NCBI GenBank assembly: GCA_040752855.1
Contig: JBFMHP010000034.1
Span: 1-64,000 of the forward strand
Reading direction: 5' to 3'
Source: JBFMHP01 sp040752855
GTDB taxonomy: Bacteria > Pseudomonadota > Gammaproteobacteria > RBG-16-57-12
DNA: 64,000 nucleotides
This document shows, piece after piece, positions 53,681 to 62,729 of this stretch; the first letter of the stretch is position 1, and the number at the start of each line of letters is the position of its first letter. The notes under the pieces are model-generated. The model saw only the letters and a list, made by a program, of their open reading frames with translations, did not search any database and had not been told where the DNA came from. Position numbers and translations under genes: made by a program.

Positions 53681-54042
53681 CGGGATGTTCCTCAATTTCA
53701 CTCTCTAATGGCGTGACGCCGCGCAACGCGCCATCGCCCGCGTTATTTCTTGTCAATGCCAACCCCACCCCGGCCGGCCAAGGTGCATACCGGGAGGGGG
53801 CTGCGCATATCCTTATCGGTCTTGCGGAAAGCGTGCTGTAGCAGCTCAAGTGAGAAATGAGAACCCGTTCATGGTTGCGCCAACGGGCTTAAAACTATTT
53901 TTAAATCAGGCAGCTAGCTTGCACGAGGCGTCGGCAGCAGACGTGATCCCGGTAACCCGCTCAATTACATCAATATTTTTATATTAATAATCCTCCGGGC
54001 GCGGGACGCTAGTGGAGGATCAGTTCTCAGGAGGTCGGTGCC
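53681..54042. other. gap upstream of the giant coiled-coil gene
   Basis: Probably holds the promoter of the giant gene. One hairpin, CCCGTT (53864-53869) with AACGGG (53882-53887), is followed by a modest T-rich stretch and could be a terminator for rightward transcription. I see no gene. Confidence 0.45.
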
Positions 54043-54210
54043 GTGCCCCGCATCCATCATACAAAGCGCCCGATGACACCCCCGCCAGGCGCGAAAGCGA
54101 AGGCCAGGCCTAAGCGCATCTCGGCGGACGCCGTCATGCGCCTGTTGAACCGCAGCGTGCTGGGACAACGAGCCCTTCCGAACAAGCACGGCAAAGCCAG
54201 CGCGGGGTGA
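54043..54210 (+). CDS. possible small basic protein
   Basis: A 55-codon frame from GTG at 54043. It has a perfect ribosome site AGGAGG (54029-54034) eight bases upstream. The product is very basic and Pro/Ala-rich in the first half (KRPMTPPPGAKAKARPKR), with a helix-like second half (SADAVMRLLNRSVLGQRAL). No family recognised. It ends just before the convergent tRNA gene. The strong Shine-Dalgarno site is the main evidence. Confidence 0.4.
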   Translation: MPRIHHTKRPMTPPPGAKAKARPKRISADAVMRLLNRSVLGQRALPNKHGKASAG

Positions 54211-54243
54211 TGCGCGCGTGAAGTTTCGTGAGGAGGGATTGAA

Positions 54244-54318
54244 TGGAGCGGGCGAAGGGAATCGAACCCTCGTCTCCAGCTTGGGAAGCTGGGGTAATAG
54301 CCATTATACGACGCCCGC
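54244..54318 (-). tRNA. tRNA-Gly (anticodon CCC)
   Basis: 75 bases including an encoded CCA. The acceptor stem pairs GCGGGCG with CGCCCGC, the anticodon stem CCAGC/GCTGG encloses the loop TTCCCAA, giving anticodon CCC, and the T loop is TTCGATT. It reads leftward. Confidence 0.96.
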
Positions 54319-54432
54319 GCGGAGCCATAATCTAAACTGAATGCTTCGAGACTGTCAAAAAACTCCTTGACCGCGCACAGCGCCGGCGATTGTATATACT
54401 GCATATCAAACCACAACCACACTGGAGATCCC

Positions 54433-54837
54433 ATGTACTTGATCCGTTCCATGCTCAACCCCATCAGTCGCGTGCTTGTCTTCGCCATGCTGAGCTTGTC
54501 GCTGCACATCCCTGCCGCCAGCGCCGCCATGGTCGGCACCGATCAGGCCCTGGCCGCGCAGCAGGCCGACGAGGCGCGCAGCCATGCTCTGACCGTGCTG
54601 CACCGCGCCGATGTCAGCGCCAAGCTGCAATCCTACGGCGTCTCTCCCGCCGATGCCGAGCAGCGCATCGCCGCCCTGAGCGATCAGGAGGCCGTGCAAC
54701 TCGCCCAGCAGCTCGATCAGGCCCCGGCAGGCGGCGATCTCCTGGGCACGGTCGTATTCGTGTTCCTGGTACTGCTCTTCACCGACATCCTGGGCTTCAC
54801 CAATGTCTTCCCCTTCGTGAAGAAAACCGCGCGCTGA
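54433..54837 (+). CDS. PA2779-family small membrane protein
   Basis: 134 residues. A signal-type segment (about 10-32, ending SAA) is followed by QALAAQQADEARSHALTVLHRADVSAKLQSYGVSPADAEQRIAAL and a C-terminal membrane helix (about 108-128). It matches the PA2779 family of Pseudomonas, always found beside a PA2778-type peptidase, as here five bases upstream of it. Exact function unknown. Confidence 0.85.
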   Translation: MYLIRSMLNPISRVLVFAMLSLSLHIPAASAAMVGTDQALAAQQADEARSHALTVLHRADVSAKLQSYGVSPADAEQRIAALSDQEAVQLAQQLDQAPAGGDLLGTVVFVFLVLLFTDILGFTNVFPFVKKTAR

Positions 54838-54842
54838 TCCTG

Positions 54843-55841
54843 ATGCCGCGACACGGCACGCCGATCAATGCCTGTCTGCCTACCGCCCGGCCCGTGCCGG
54901 GCGGTGTGCTTTTGGCCGCAACGTTTTTGATCCTGCTGATGCTTGGAGGTTGCGCCACCCTGTCTCCGCTCACGGAACAGGAATTGGCCGGCCTGCCGCG
55001 CCAGCACGAACTGAGCGACACCCCTTTCTTCCCGCAGGAGATCCACCAGTGCGGACCGGCCGCGCTCGCCACCCTCCTGCAATCGAACGGTGTTGCAGCG
55101 ACACCCGAGCAACTGGTTCCTGCCGTCTATCTGCCCGCTCGCGAGGGCAGTCTGCAACTCGAACTCATCGCCGCCACGCGCCGCCACGGTCGCATCCCGT
55201 ATGTGTTGCGACCACGCATGGCCGATCTGCTGCAAGAAGTCGCCGCAGGCAATCCCGTGCTGGTCCTGCAAAACCTCGGGCTGAACTGGCTGCCGCGCTG
55301 GCATTACGCCGTGGTGGTCGGCTATGACCTGGCTGCGGGACAGGTGATCCTGCGCTCGGGCACCTATCCCCGGATGCTCACGCCCCTGGCCACCTTCGAA
55401 CACACCTGGGCACGCGGCGATCGCTGGGCGCTGCTCGCGCTGCCGCCGGAGCGCTTACCCGCCACGGCAGAGGAATCCCGTTGGCTCACTGCAACCGCGT
55501 CATTCGAACGGCTCGGCGACTGGGACACGGCGCTCACCGCCTACCACACGGCGCTTACGGCCTGGCCGCAGAGCGAGCTCGCCGCGCTCGGTCTCGGCAA
55601 CAGCCAATATGCCTTGGGCGACAAGACACAAGCCGCCGCCACCTTCCAGGCGCTCACGCAACAACACCCGCGCTCGGCGGTCGCCTTCAACAACCTGGCG
55701 CAGGCCCTGCTGGAACTCGGCCGCTTGGACGAAGCCGAACGCGCCGCGCAACAAGCCGTCAATCTCGGCGGACCCTTGCGCGAGACCTTTGCCGCCACTT
55801 TGCAGGCGATCCGCGAGGCGATCGCTGCGCCCGCGCGCTGA
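54843..55841 (+). CDS. PA2778-family C39-like cysteine peptidase lipoprotein
   Basis: 332 residues. Lipobox LGGC37 in the N-terminal signal, then a papain-like C39 domain with catalytic C70 (HQCGPAALATLL) and the histidine in WHYAVVVG. Residues from about 215 to 330 are tetratricopeptide repeats. It probably acts in the periplasm at a membrane. It is the partner of the PA2779-type gene directly upstream; the pair is conserved in many Gammaproteobacteria. Confidence 0.9.
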   Translation: MPRHGTPINACLPTARPVPGGVLLAATFLILLMLGGCATLSPLTEQELAGLPRQHELSDTPFFPQEIHQCGPAALATLLQSNGVAATPEQLVPAVYLPAREGSLQLELIAATRRHGRIPYVLRPRMADLLQEVAAGNPVLVLQNLGLNWLPRWHYAVVVGYDLAAGQVILRSGTYPRMLTPLATFEHTWARGDRWALLALPPERLPATAEESRWLTATASFERLGDWDTALTAYHTALTAWPQSELAALGLGNSQYALGDKTQAAATFQALTQQHPRSAVAFNNLAQALLELGRLDEAERAAQQAVNLGGPLRETFAATLQAIREAIAAPAR

Positions 55842-55905
55842 GCGCGCCTACCCGAGCCGGCGATGACGCGCTATCATAGCGCCCCGCACGTTTGGGAATT
55901 CCAGC

Positions 55906-56106
55906 ATGAAGATTTTCGTCAATGGCGAGGCGCGCGAAGTGCCCGCAGGGTACACCGCCGCGCAACTCATCACCGACATGGGCATCGCCGGCCGGCGCAT
56001 CGCCATGGAGGTCAACCGCGACATCCTGCCGCGCAGCGCTTATGCGACCCACACCTTCAGCGGAGGCGACAAAATCGAAGTGGTGCACGCCATTGGCGGG
56101 GGATGA
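55906..56106 (+). CDS. thiS: sulfur carrier protein ThiS
   Basis: 66 residues. Ubiquitin-like beta-grasp protein that carries sulfur as a C-terminal thiocarboxylate to ThiG. It starts MKIFVNGEAREV and ends HAIGGG, the double-Gly tail needed for adenylation and thiocarboxylate formation. The usual neighbour thiG is 2.2 kb downstream, beyond three leftward genes. Confidence 0.94.
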   Translation: MKIFVNGEAREVPAGYTAAQLITDMGIAGRRIAMEVNRDILPRSAYATHTFSGGDKIEVVHAIGGG

Positions 56107-56127
56107 TCCGGCAAGCAATCAGACCGA

Positions 56128-56628
56128 TCACAAGATGATAGGTTTGTCGGATACCTCATTCGCGCTCGGCGCACTGGTGCGCGGAAAATGGGCTTCCAGG
56201 TGTTGGGATACAGCCGCGATGCCTTGCAGCACGCCATCCAAAAATCGGCCATCTCGGAAGGCCTGCTCCATTTGCCGGCAAATGGCCTCCCATCCTTCGT
56301 CGGAGACATGCGCATGGATGCCGCGATCCGCGACGATTTCGAAGTCCCGTTCCGCGACGAGCAAATAGATCAGCACGCCGTTGTTGTGTTCGGTGTCCCA
56401 GCAACCGCTGTCGAGAAACATGGCGCGGGCCCGGGTCTTGGCAGTCGCACCGCGCCATACCTGGAGTGGCGACAGCGTGCTTTCCACTACGAACACGATC
56501 TGGCCGAGATGCCGTTGTTCGGAACGATGAATCGCCTCCTCGATCTTGGCGAGGCACGCCTCCGAAAACAGGCGTCTTGCGGCACGAGGCGAGGTGGTCA
56601 AATGCCGCAGCAACAGTGAACCGTCCAT
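56128..56628 (-). CDS. TPM-domain protein (no signal peptide)
   Basis: 166 residues. It has a TPM (TLP18.3/Psb32/MOLO-1) fold: AIHRSEQRHLGQIVFVVE, ARAMFLDSGCWDTEHNNGVLIYLLVAERDFEIVADRGI, QMEQAFRDGRFLDGV. No signal peptide. The start overlaps the stop of the upstream TPM gene (ATGA at 56628). The trio LemA, TPM, TPM is a common conserved operon of unknown function. Confidence 0.85.
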   Translation of the reverse strand: MDGSLLLRHLTTSPRAARRLFSEACLAKIEEAIHRSEQRHLGQIVFVVESTLSPLQVWRGATAKTRARAMFLDSGCWDTEHNNGVLIYLLVAERDFEIVADRGIHAHVSDEGWEAICRQMEQAFRDGRFLDGVLQGIAAVSQHLEAHFPRTSAPSANEVSDKPIIL

Positions 56629-57512
56629 CACCACCTCCCCGAGGCGCCACCGCCTCCGAATCCGCCACCGCCGCCGCGAAAACCGCCACCCCCGAAGCCA
56701 CCGCCACCGCCCCAGCCGTGGCCGCCGCGCCCCGCATAGCCGCGGTGCCCGCCCGAAGGGATCAACCCCAAGAATGCGGCGAGCAGGCCGAAGATAATCG
56801 CGGCAATGAGACTTCCGGTCAGGAAGTACGTGGCTGCGCCCACGATCGCCCCGCTCAACAGACCGCTGAACAAGCCGCTGAAAATCGATTGCAAGATGCG
56901 CCCGACAATCAGTGCCATGACAAATATCCCTGGAAGATTTCCCTCCAGATTCCGCAGGGGAGATTCTTCCTGTTGTGGTAGCACGGCTTCTTCCGTCACA
57001 CCGCCCTCCAGGCGACTCATGATGGCGTTCAAGCCGGCATCGAGGCCGCCGTAGTAATCACCCTGCTTGAAGCGCGGCACGATCACATCGCGGATGATGC
57101 GGCTGCTGTATAGATCCGTCAGGTCGCCTTCAAGACCGTAGCCGACTTCGATGCGCAGCTCGCGGTCGTCTTTTGCCACGAGCAGCAGGACGCCGTTGTC
57201 GCGTCCCTTTTGTCCGAGTTTCCACTGCTCGACGACGCGTATCGAATACTGCTCGATGCTCTCGGGTTGCGTGGTGGGCACGATCAGGATGGCGAGTTGA
57301 TGGGTCGTGCGCTGTTCGAAATCAGCCAAGCGCCGCTCAAAGGTCACGCGCTGGGCGGGCGTCAGCAGTCCGGACAGGTCGGTCACGCGCGCCTGCAACG
57401 GCGGCACGGGCTGCTCGGCGCGCGCATAAGGCAGTGCGGCGCACAGTGCGAGCCAGGCGGCCGCCAGCCACGGCAGGAACAAGCGCGAAGACTTAGACAA
57501 CATGAGTCTCAT
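56628..57512 (-). CDS. TPM-domain exported membrane protein (YgcG-like)
   Basis: 294 residues. Signal peptide about 1-32, TPM domain (about 38-175: VTDLSGLLTPAQRVTFERRL, HQLAILIVPTTQPESIEQY, NGVLLLVAKDDRELRIEVGYGLEG), one or two membrane helices (about 195-250) and a Gly-rich tail typical of YgcG-type proteins. It likely works with LemA in the envelope. Confidence 0.9.
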   Translation of the reverse strand: MRLMLSKSSRLFLPWLAAAWLALCAALPYARAEQPVPPLQARVTDLSGLLTPAQRVTFERRLADFEQRTTHQLAILIVPTTQPESIEQYSIRVVEQWKLGQKGRDNGVLLLVAKDDRELRIEVGYGLEGDLTDLYSSRIIRDVIVPRFKQGDYYGGLDAGLNAIMSRLEGGVTEEAVLPQQEESPLRNLEGNLPGIFVMALIVGRILQSIFSGLFSGLLSGAIVGAATYFLTGSLIAAIIFGLLAAFLGLIPSGGHRGYAGRGGHGWGGGGGFGGGGFRGGGGGFGGGGASGRW

Positions 57513-57519
57513 CAGCGGC

Positions 57520-58131
57520 TCAGAATTTCACTTCCGGGGCCTTGGAGATTTCCTTTTCATTCTCCACGGTAAAGTTGGCGTGGGTCTTGTAGCCGAACAG
57601 CATCGCGGTGAGATTGCTGGGAAACTGGCGCACCACCAGGTTGTAGTCCTGCACGGCCTTGATGTAGCGGTTGCGCGCCACGGTGATGCGGTTCTCGGTG
57701 CCTTCGAGCTGCGCCTGCAAATCACGGAAGTTCTGGTCGGCCTTCAACTGCGGATAATTTTCCGCCACGACCAACAGGCGCGACAACGCCCCGCCCAGCT
57801 CCGCCTGCGCCTGCTGATACTTGGTCAATGCCGCTTGGTCCTCCAGCACATTGCTCGGCAATTGCACCTGCCCCACGCGCGCCCGCGCCTCGGTCACCTC
57901 GGTTAGCACCTTCTCCTCGTGCGCCGCATAGCCCTTGACGACGTTCACCAGATTGGGGATCAAGTCGGCGCGGCGCTGGTATTGGTTCAACACCTCCGAC
58001 CAGGCGGCCTTCACGCCTTCGTCGGTCTGCTGCAGGGCGTTGTAGCCGCAGCCGGAGAGCCCAACACTAATCAAAAGCAAAAACACCACCAGAAGGCCTT
58101 CATTCGTCGCGGCTCGTCTTATCATGTGCAT
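57520..58131 (-). CDS. lemA: LemA family lipoprotein
   Basis: 203 residues. Signal with lipobox GLSGC28. ALQQTDEGVKAAWSEVLNQYQRRADLIPNLVNVVKGYAAHEE and NRYIKAVQDYN are LemA hallmarks; the rest is a helical bundle. LemA proteins are linked to two-component signalling in Pseudomonas and to phage or envelope functions elsewhere. GGAGAACGACTC supports the ATG at 58131. First gene of the LemA-TPM-TPM unit, which lies between thiS and thiG on the other strand. Confidence 0.92.
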   Translation of the reverse strand: MHMIRRAATNEGLLVVFLLLISVGLSGCGYNALQQTDEGVKAAWSEVLNQYQRRADLIPNLVNVVKGYAAHEEKVLTEVTEARARVGQVQLPSNVLEDQAALTKYQQAQAELGGALSRLLVVAENYPQLKADQNFRDLQAQLEGTENRITVARNRYIKAVQDYNLVVRQFPSNLTAMLFGYKTHANFTVENEKEISKAPEVKF

Positions 58132-58360
58132 GAGTCGTTCTCCGTTGAGTGCGGTTGGTTGAGGTGACATTGAAATTCAAGCTTATCACCCTCCGGCAAA
58201 TTCGCGCATAAACCGCCGGAAGTTGGCCCACGGATTCTCCGGTCTTGCCGGGACAAAATTCCTGGTGTGCCGGTTGGGCAGCGCCCCCGCGATCAAGTAT
58301 ACTTAGCCAAATCTTACGCGGTTCCGACGAACCGCAAATCATCCTCAGGAAGTTTTCAGC

Positions 58361-59158
58361 ATGTCACACGCGACCCCGAACGACAAACCCCTGGTCATTG
58401 CCGGCAAGGAATATCACTCACGCCTGCTGGTCGGCAGCGGCAAGTACAAGGATCTGGAAGAGACCCGGCTGGCCACCGAGGCCAGCGGCGCCGATATCAT
58501 CACCGTGGCGATCCGCCGCACCAATATCGGCCAGAATCCGGGCGAGCCGAACCTGCTGGACGTGGTGCCGCCGAGCAAGTACACCATCCTACCCAACACC
58601 GCCGGCTGCTATACCGCCGAGGACGCGGTGCGCACCTGTCGCCTCGCACGCGAGCTGCTCGACGGGCATAAGCTGGTCAAACTCGAGGTGCTGGGCGATC
58701 AGAAGACCCTCTATCCGAACATCACCGAGACCCTGGCGGCCGCTGCGGTACTGATCAAGGAAGGGTTCGATGTGATGGTCTACACCAACGACGATCCCAT
58801 CGTGGCCAAGCGCCTGGAGGAGATGGGCTGCGTGGCGGTGATGCCGCTGGCCGGGCTGATCGGTTCGGGGCTTGGGATCTGCAATCCCTACAATCTCAAA
58901 CTGATCATTGAAAACGCCACCGTGCCGATCCTGGTCGATGCCGGCGTGGGCACGCCCTCGGATGCCACACTGGCGATGGAGCTCGGCTGCGACGGCGTGC
59001 TGATGAACAGCGCCATTGCCTGCGCCAAATATCCGGCGCTGATGGCCTCGGCGATGAAGAAGGCGATCGAAGCCGGACGCGAGGGCTATCTCGCCGGGCG
59101 CATGCCGCGCAAGCAATACGCCAGCGCGTCCTCACCCATCGACGGGACGTTTTTCTAA
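58361..59158 (+). CDS. thiG: thiazole synthase ThiG
   Basis: 265 residues. It makes the thiazole phosphate of thiamine from deoxyxylulose phosphate, dehydroglycine and ThiS thiocarboxylate. TIM-barrel motifs VIAGKEYHSRLLVGSGKYKD, NTAGCYTAEDAVR, KLEVLGDQKTLYPN, VMPLAGLIGSGLGI and VDAGVGTPSDA are all standard. AGGAAG precedes the ATG. Followed by trmB after 29 bases. Confidence 0.97.
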   Translation: MSHATPNDKPLVIAGKEYHSRLLVGSGKYKDLEETRLATEASGADIITVAIRRTNIGQNPGEPNLLDVVPPSKYTILPNTAGCYTAEDAVRTCRLARELLDGHKLVKLEVLGDQKTLYPNITETLAAAAVLIKEGFDVMVYTNDDPIVAKRLEEMGCVAVMPLAGLIGSGLGICNPYNLKLIIENATVPILVDAGVGTPSDATLAMELGCDGVLMNSAIACAKYPALMASAMKKAIEAGREGYLAGRMPRKQYASASSPIDGTFF

Positions 59159-59187
59159 GGCTTAACCACACGTTTCACGAATAGCTC

Positions 59188-59874
59188 ATGACTGGAAATT
59201 TTCCTCTGCGTACAGTCCGCAGCTTTGTTCGCCGCCAGGGCCGCAAATCGGTCCCGCAGCAGGAGGCCTTGGCGCGGCTCTGGCCGCAATTTGGCGTTGA
59301 GATGAACGGCGCGGCGCTCGACTTCGATGCGCTCTTCAACCGGCGCGCCGCGCGCATTCTCGAAATCGGCTTCGGCATGGGTACGACATTGGCGGAGATG
59401 GCGGCCACCGCCCCGGAGCGCGACTTCCTCGGCATCGAGGTGCATCGTCCCGGCATCGGCAATCTGCTGCTGGAGATCGAACAACGCGGCTTGGACAACA
59501 TCCGCATCATCAACGGCGACGCGGTGGAGATTCTGCAACATCATGTCCCGGATGAAACCTTCGATGGCGTGATGCTGTTCTTCCCCGATCCTTGGCCGAA
59601 GACCCGCCATCACAAGCGCCGCATCGTGCAGCCCTCGTTCGTCGATCTCCTCGCGCGCAAGATCAAATCCGGCGGCACCTTCCACATGGCCACGGACTGG
59701 GAGCATTATGCCCAGCACATGATGAAGGTGATGAGTGAACGGACGGATTTCGCCAATGCGCATGGCACAGGCAACTATGCACCACGCCCCGAGTACCGGC
59801 CACTCACCAAGTTCGAGCAGCGCGGTCTGCGTTTGGGGCATGGGGTGTGGGATTTGATCTTTACGCGGGCCTGA
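59188..59874 (+). CDS. trmB: tRNA (guanine-N7)-methyltransferase TrmB
   Basis: 228 residues. SAM-dependent enzyme methylating G46. ILEIGFGMGTTLAEMA is the SAM-binding motif, FFPDPWPKTRHHKRRIVQ the catalytic/tRNA-binding motif. The thiS-thiG-trmB order is common in Gammaproteobacteria. Confidence 0.96.
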   Translation: MTGNFPLRTVRSFVRRQGRKSVPQQEALARLWPQFGVEMNGAALDFDALFNRRAARILEIGFGMGTTLAEMAATAPERDFLGIEVHRPGIGNLLLEIEQRGLDNIRIINGDAVEILQHHVPDETFDGVMLFFPDPWPKTRHHKRRIVQPSFVDLLARKIKSGGTFHMATDWEHYAQHMMKVMSERTDFANAHGTGNYAPRPEYRPLTKFEQRGLRLGHGVWDLIFTRA

Positions 59875-60032
59875 TGCTGTCCATGATATCCTCTCACCCC
59901 CACCCTCTCGACTCGGGTTCCGGACTTCGTCCTACCTCCTCCATCCATGGAGTCGTCCCTGGCGGACGGTTGACCATGTGCCGACTGGCCTCCCGAGCTT
60001 ATAAGCACTGGCGTGGGTTGCTGCGGACTTGC

Positions 60033-62402
60033 TCAAACATCCAGCTCACCGATTGACTCTTCCGCGCCCAGCCGGTAACCCATCGCCCGATATCCGCGCT
60101 TCCGTTTGTCCCACATCCGTAGCAACGCCGGGTGACCAGTGTCAACGAAATCAATGATCCGAATGTCGGTTTTGCTGGCGTGTTCCCGGTGCAGGCGCCC
60201 GGCATACTGCTGCAGGGTACCCTTCCATGAAACTGGCATGGCCAGCACCAGCGTGTCGAGTGGCGGGTGATCGAATCCTTCGCCAACCAATTTGCCGGTT
60301 GCCAACAGGATGCGTGGCTCATCTGGCGGCAACGCGTCCAATTCGGTCACCAGCGCCAACCGCTGCTTCTTGGGCATGCGGCCGTGCAACACGAAGGGCG
60401 CAGGAATCAGATCGTCGAGGCATGCCTTCAGCGCATCGAGGTGTTCCGTGCGTTCAGTCAGGACGAGCACCTTACGGCCCTGCTCGTATGCATTTTTGAC
60501 TTCTGCGGCGATGGCTTCGGTGCGTGCCTGGTCGTTGGCGAGGTGCCGAAACACGTCTTGGATACCAGCTTCGGCAGGCAGATCGATCCGAAAAAACCTG
60601 GAGCGTGGCACCACTTCCAGATCATGAGGCGCACCGGCCGGCTTGGCAGCTGTGTACCGGATCGGCCCGCACTGCATGAAGATGATCGGCTGCTGACCAT
60701 CTCGGCGGATTGGCGTCGCCGTTAGGCCGAGCACGTACTTGGCCTTGGTCCGCTTCAGGATGGCATCGAAGGACACGGCCCCGACGTGATGGCATTCGTC
60801 CACGACCACCTGACCGTAGTTTTCGACCAGGGGATTGACCTCACCCTGCCGGGAGACGGACTGCATCACGGCAATGTCGATCTTGCCGGTTGGTTTGGCC
60901 CTGCCACCGCCGATGGTGCCGACCACGCCTTTGCTGACGCCCAGAAAAGCCTGAAGGCGTTCCTTCCATTGCTTGAGCAATTCAGTTCGATGCACTAGCA
61001 CCAGCGTGTTTACACCCCGGCGTGCAATCATCGCGGCGGCAGTAACCGTCTTGCCAAAGGCCGTCGGTGCGCACAGCACGCCGGTGTCGTAATGGAGCAT
61101 TCTCGAAACTGCAGCCTCCTGGTCCAGCCGCAAAGTGCCAACGAAGGGGACATCAATCGGCTCACCACCGAAGCGCTCATCGCGCAGGTCACAGGCAATG
61201 CCGTTCTCCCGCAGCAAGTCCAGTGCTGCATCGAGACAGCCACGGGGCAACGCGATATGCTGCGGATAGTTCTCGGCGTTGCCGATGACACGGGGCTTGT
61301 CCCATATCGACATGCGCATGGCCTGGGCCTTGTAGAACTCAGGGTTCTGGAAGGCAGCCAGACGGATCAGGCGGTTGGCAAGAGCCTGCGGCAGTTGAGC
61401 CTTCTCAAAGTAGATCAGATTGGCTAGCGTGACGGTCAGGCACTTGGGCATCTGCCCTGCCAGTTTTTTGCTCGACGCGCTCTCGCGCTTCCAGGGAGTG
61501 GCCAGATCTTCATCGTCGATGAAGGTGACGTCCAATGGGTGGACGCCACCCGTAGCCCGCAGGATGGTCGGCTCGATGTCGTGAGCGGCCATCGGTTGGA
61601 TGGACGCCAGGAACGCCCATTGATCGGGATACGGTCGCAGATCGGCATCAACAAACACGCTGCTGCCGCGTTCGCGCGGCCACTTCTGCAGCGGCAGGGC
61701 GATCAGGTTGCCGAAGCCGCCTTTGGGCATCATGTCCTGGTTCGGGAACAGCCGATCGTAAGATTCCAACTTCAGTTGCCGGGTGCGCGAGCAGGTATGG
61801 CTGATGACGGCCGTGCCCAGGCGTCGGGCATCACGGGCGGAAACGCGGCTGGCGAAGAACACCCATGCGTGCGCGCCTTTGCCTGATCGCGAAATCTCCA
61901 GCGCGGCCGGTACACCCAGCTCCGCGCAGGACCGCATGAAGGCTAGGGCATCATCGCGCCAATCGGCCTCGTCGAAGTCGACTGCCAGAAAATAACAGGT
62001 GTCATCTTCCAGCAATGGATAGACGCCGACCGTGTGCTCACCAGCCAAGTGGCCGTAGATCACCGCATCTGATAGTGGAATCAGCAGGCGGTTGCTGCAA
62101 TCGCTGCATTTGATGCGCGGCTTCTCGCAAACGCCAGCGCGCCACTCGTTGGCGCAGGCCGGGGCATAGCCAGATTTGCCGGTTGATTTGCTCTCCCAAC
62201 GAATGGGGTAGACATCCGAGCGCCCGCGAAACAGCCGCCGGAAGAGTGCAACTTTTTCAGATATAGAAAGCCGGGATGGTTCCGGTTCTTGAGCCACAAC
62301 TGCGATAGGCTGTGACAAGCGCCACTCGATGCCGTGGACTTCGAGCAATTTGATCAGACGCGCATTCTCGGCGCGCAGGGCATCGATGTCATCAGCGGAC
62401 AT
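60033..62402 (-). CDS. primase-like (AEP/TOTE-type) SF2 helicase
   Basis: 789 residues. The N-terminal ~300 contain four cysteines (C83, C92, C99, C102) that could hold zinc, then an archaeo-eukaryotic primase-like site: D142xD144 in LAVDFDEADW and the SRSGKGAHAW motif with H178. This agrees with the primase domain named after TOTE conflict systems. The rest is an SF2 helicase: Walker A APTAFGKT (445-452), DECHH at 535-539, GLTATPIRRDG, and QQYAGRLHR. It overlaps the metallopeptidase gene by 11 bases and belongs to the operon after hsdR. Predicted nucleic acid role, possibly defence. Confidence 0.82.
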   Translation of the reverse strand: MSADDIDALRAENARLIKLLEVHGIEWRLSQPIAVVAQEPEPSRLSISEKVALFRRLFRGRSDVYPIRWESKSTGKSGYAPACANEWRAGVCEKPRIKCSDCSNRLLIPLSDAVIYGHLAGEHTVGVYPLLEDDTCYFLAVDFDEADWRDDALAFMRSCAELGVPAALEISRSGKGAHAWVFFASRVSARDARRLGTAVISHTCSRTRQLKLESYDRLFPNQDMMPKGGFGNLIALPLQKWPRERGSSVFVDADLRPYPDQWAFLASIQPMAAHDIEPTILRATGGVHPLDVTFIDDEDLATPWKRESASSKKLAGQMPKCLTVTLANLIYFEKAQLPQALANRLIRLAAFQNPEFYKAQAMRMSIWDKPRVIGNAENYPQHIALPRGCLDAALDLLRENGIACDLRDERFGGEPIDVPFVGTLRLDQEAAVSRMLHYDTGVLCAPTAFGKTVTAAAMIARRGVNTLVLVHRTELLKQWKERLQAFLGVSKGVVGTIGGGRAKPTGKIDIAVMQSVSRQGEVNPLVENYGQVVVDECHHVGAVSFDAILKRTKAKYVLGLTATPIRRDGQQPIIFMQCGPIRYTAAKPAGAPHDLEVVPRSRFFRIDLPAEAGIQDVFRHLANDQARTEAIAAEVKNAYEQGRKVLVLTERTEHLDALKACLDDLIPAPFVLHGRMPKKQRLALVTELDALPPDEPRILLATGKLVGEGFDHPPLDTLVLAMPVSWKGTLQQYAGRLHREHASKTDIRIIDFVDTGHPALLRMWDKRKRGYRAMGYRLGAEESIGELDV

Positions 62403-62727
62403 TCGCCAAACTCTCGCTTGCCGCTGCTCTCAGTCTCATCTCAAGAATCTGATAGTCGCCAACATAGGCGCTCATCAGCGACTTCCATAGCCTGCCGTGA
62501 TTGGGAACAAAAAAGTGCAGCAGTTCATGCACAATCACGTAGTCCCACAAGTCGGCATCCAGGGATAGCAGCTCGCTGTTGAAGGTCATTCGCCCAGAGG
62601 TCGAACACGATGCCCATTTGTGGCGCATCGGACGCAGCGTTACTGAATGCGGACCAACTTGGAGCCGCTGCGCCCAATGTGTGACGCGCGCCTTGAAGGC
62701 CTGTCGTGATACGTCGACGCCAGTCAT
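62392..62727 (-). CDS. YgjP-like zinc metallopeptidase
   Basis: 111 residues. HEXXH is H67ELLH71, followed by H77 in FFVPNHGRLWKSLM; the WASCSTSGRMTFNSELL and YVIVHELLHF blocks match the YgjP/DUF45 type of M48-related peptidases, shorter than usual for YgjP. Such genes often accompany type I restriction loci. It follows hsdR by two bases and overlaps the helicase start by 11 bases. Confidence 0.88.
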   Translation of the reverse strand: MTGVDVSRQAFKARVTHWAQRLQVGPHSVTLRPMRHKWASCSTSGRMTFNSELLSLDADLWDYVIVHELLHFFVPNHGRLWKSLMSAYVGDYQILEMRLRAAASESLANVR

Positions 62728-62729
62728 GG

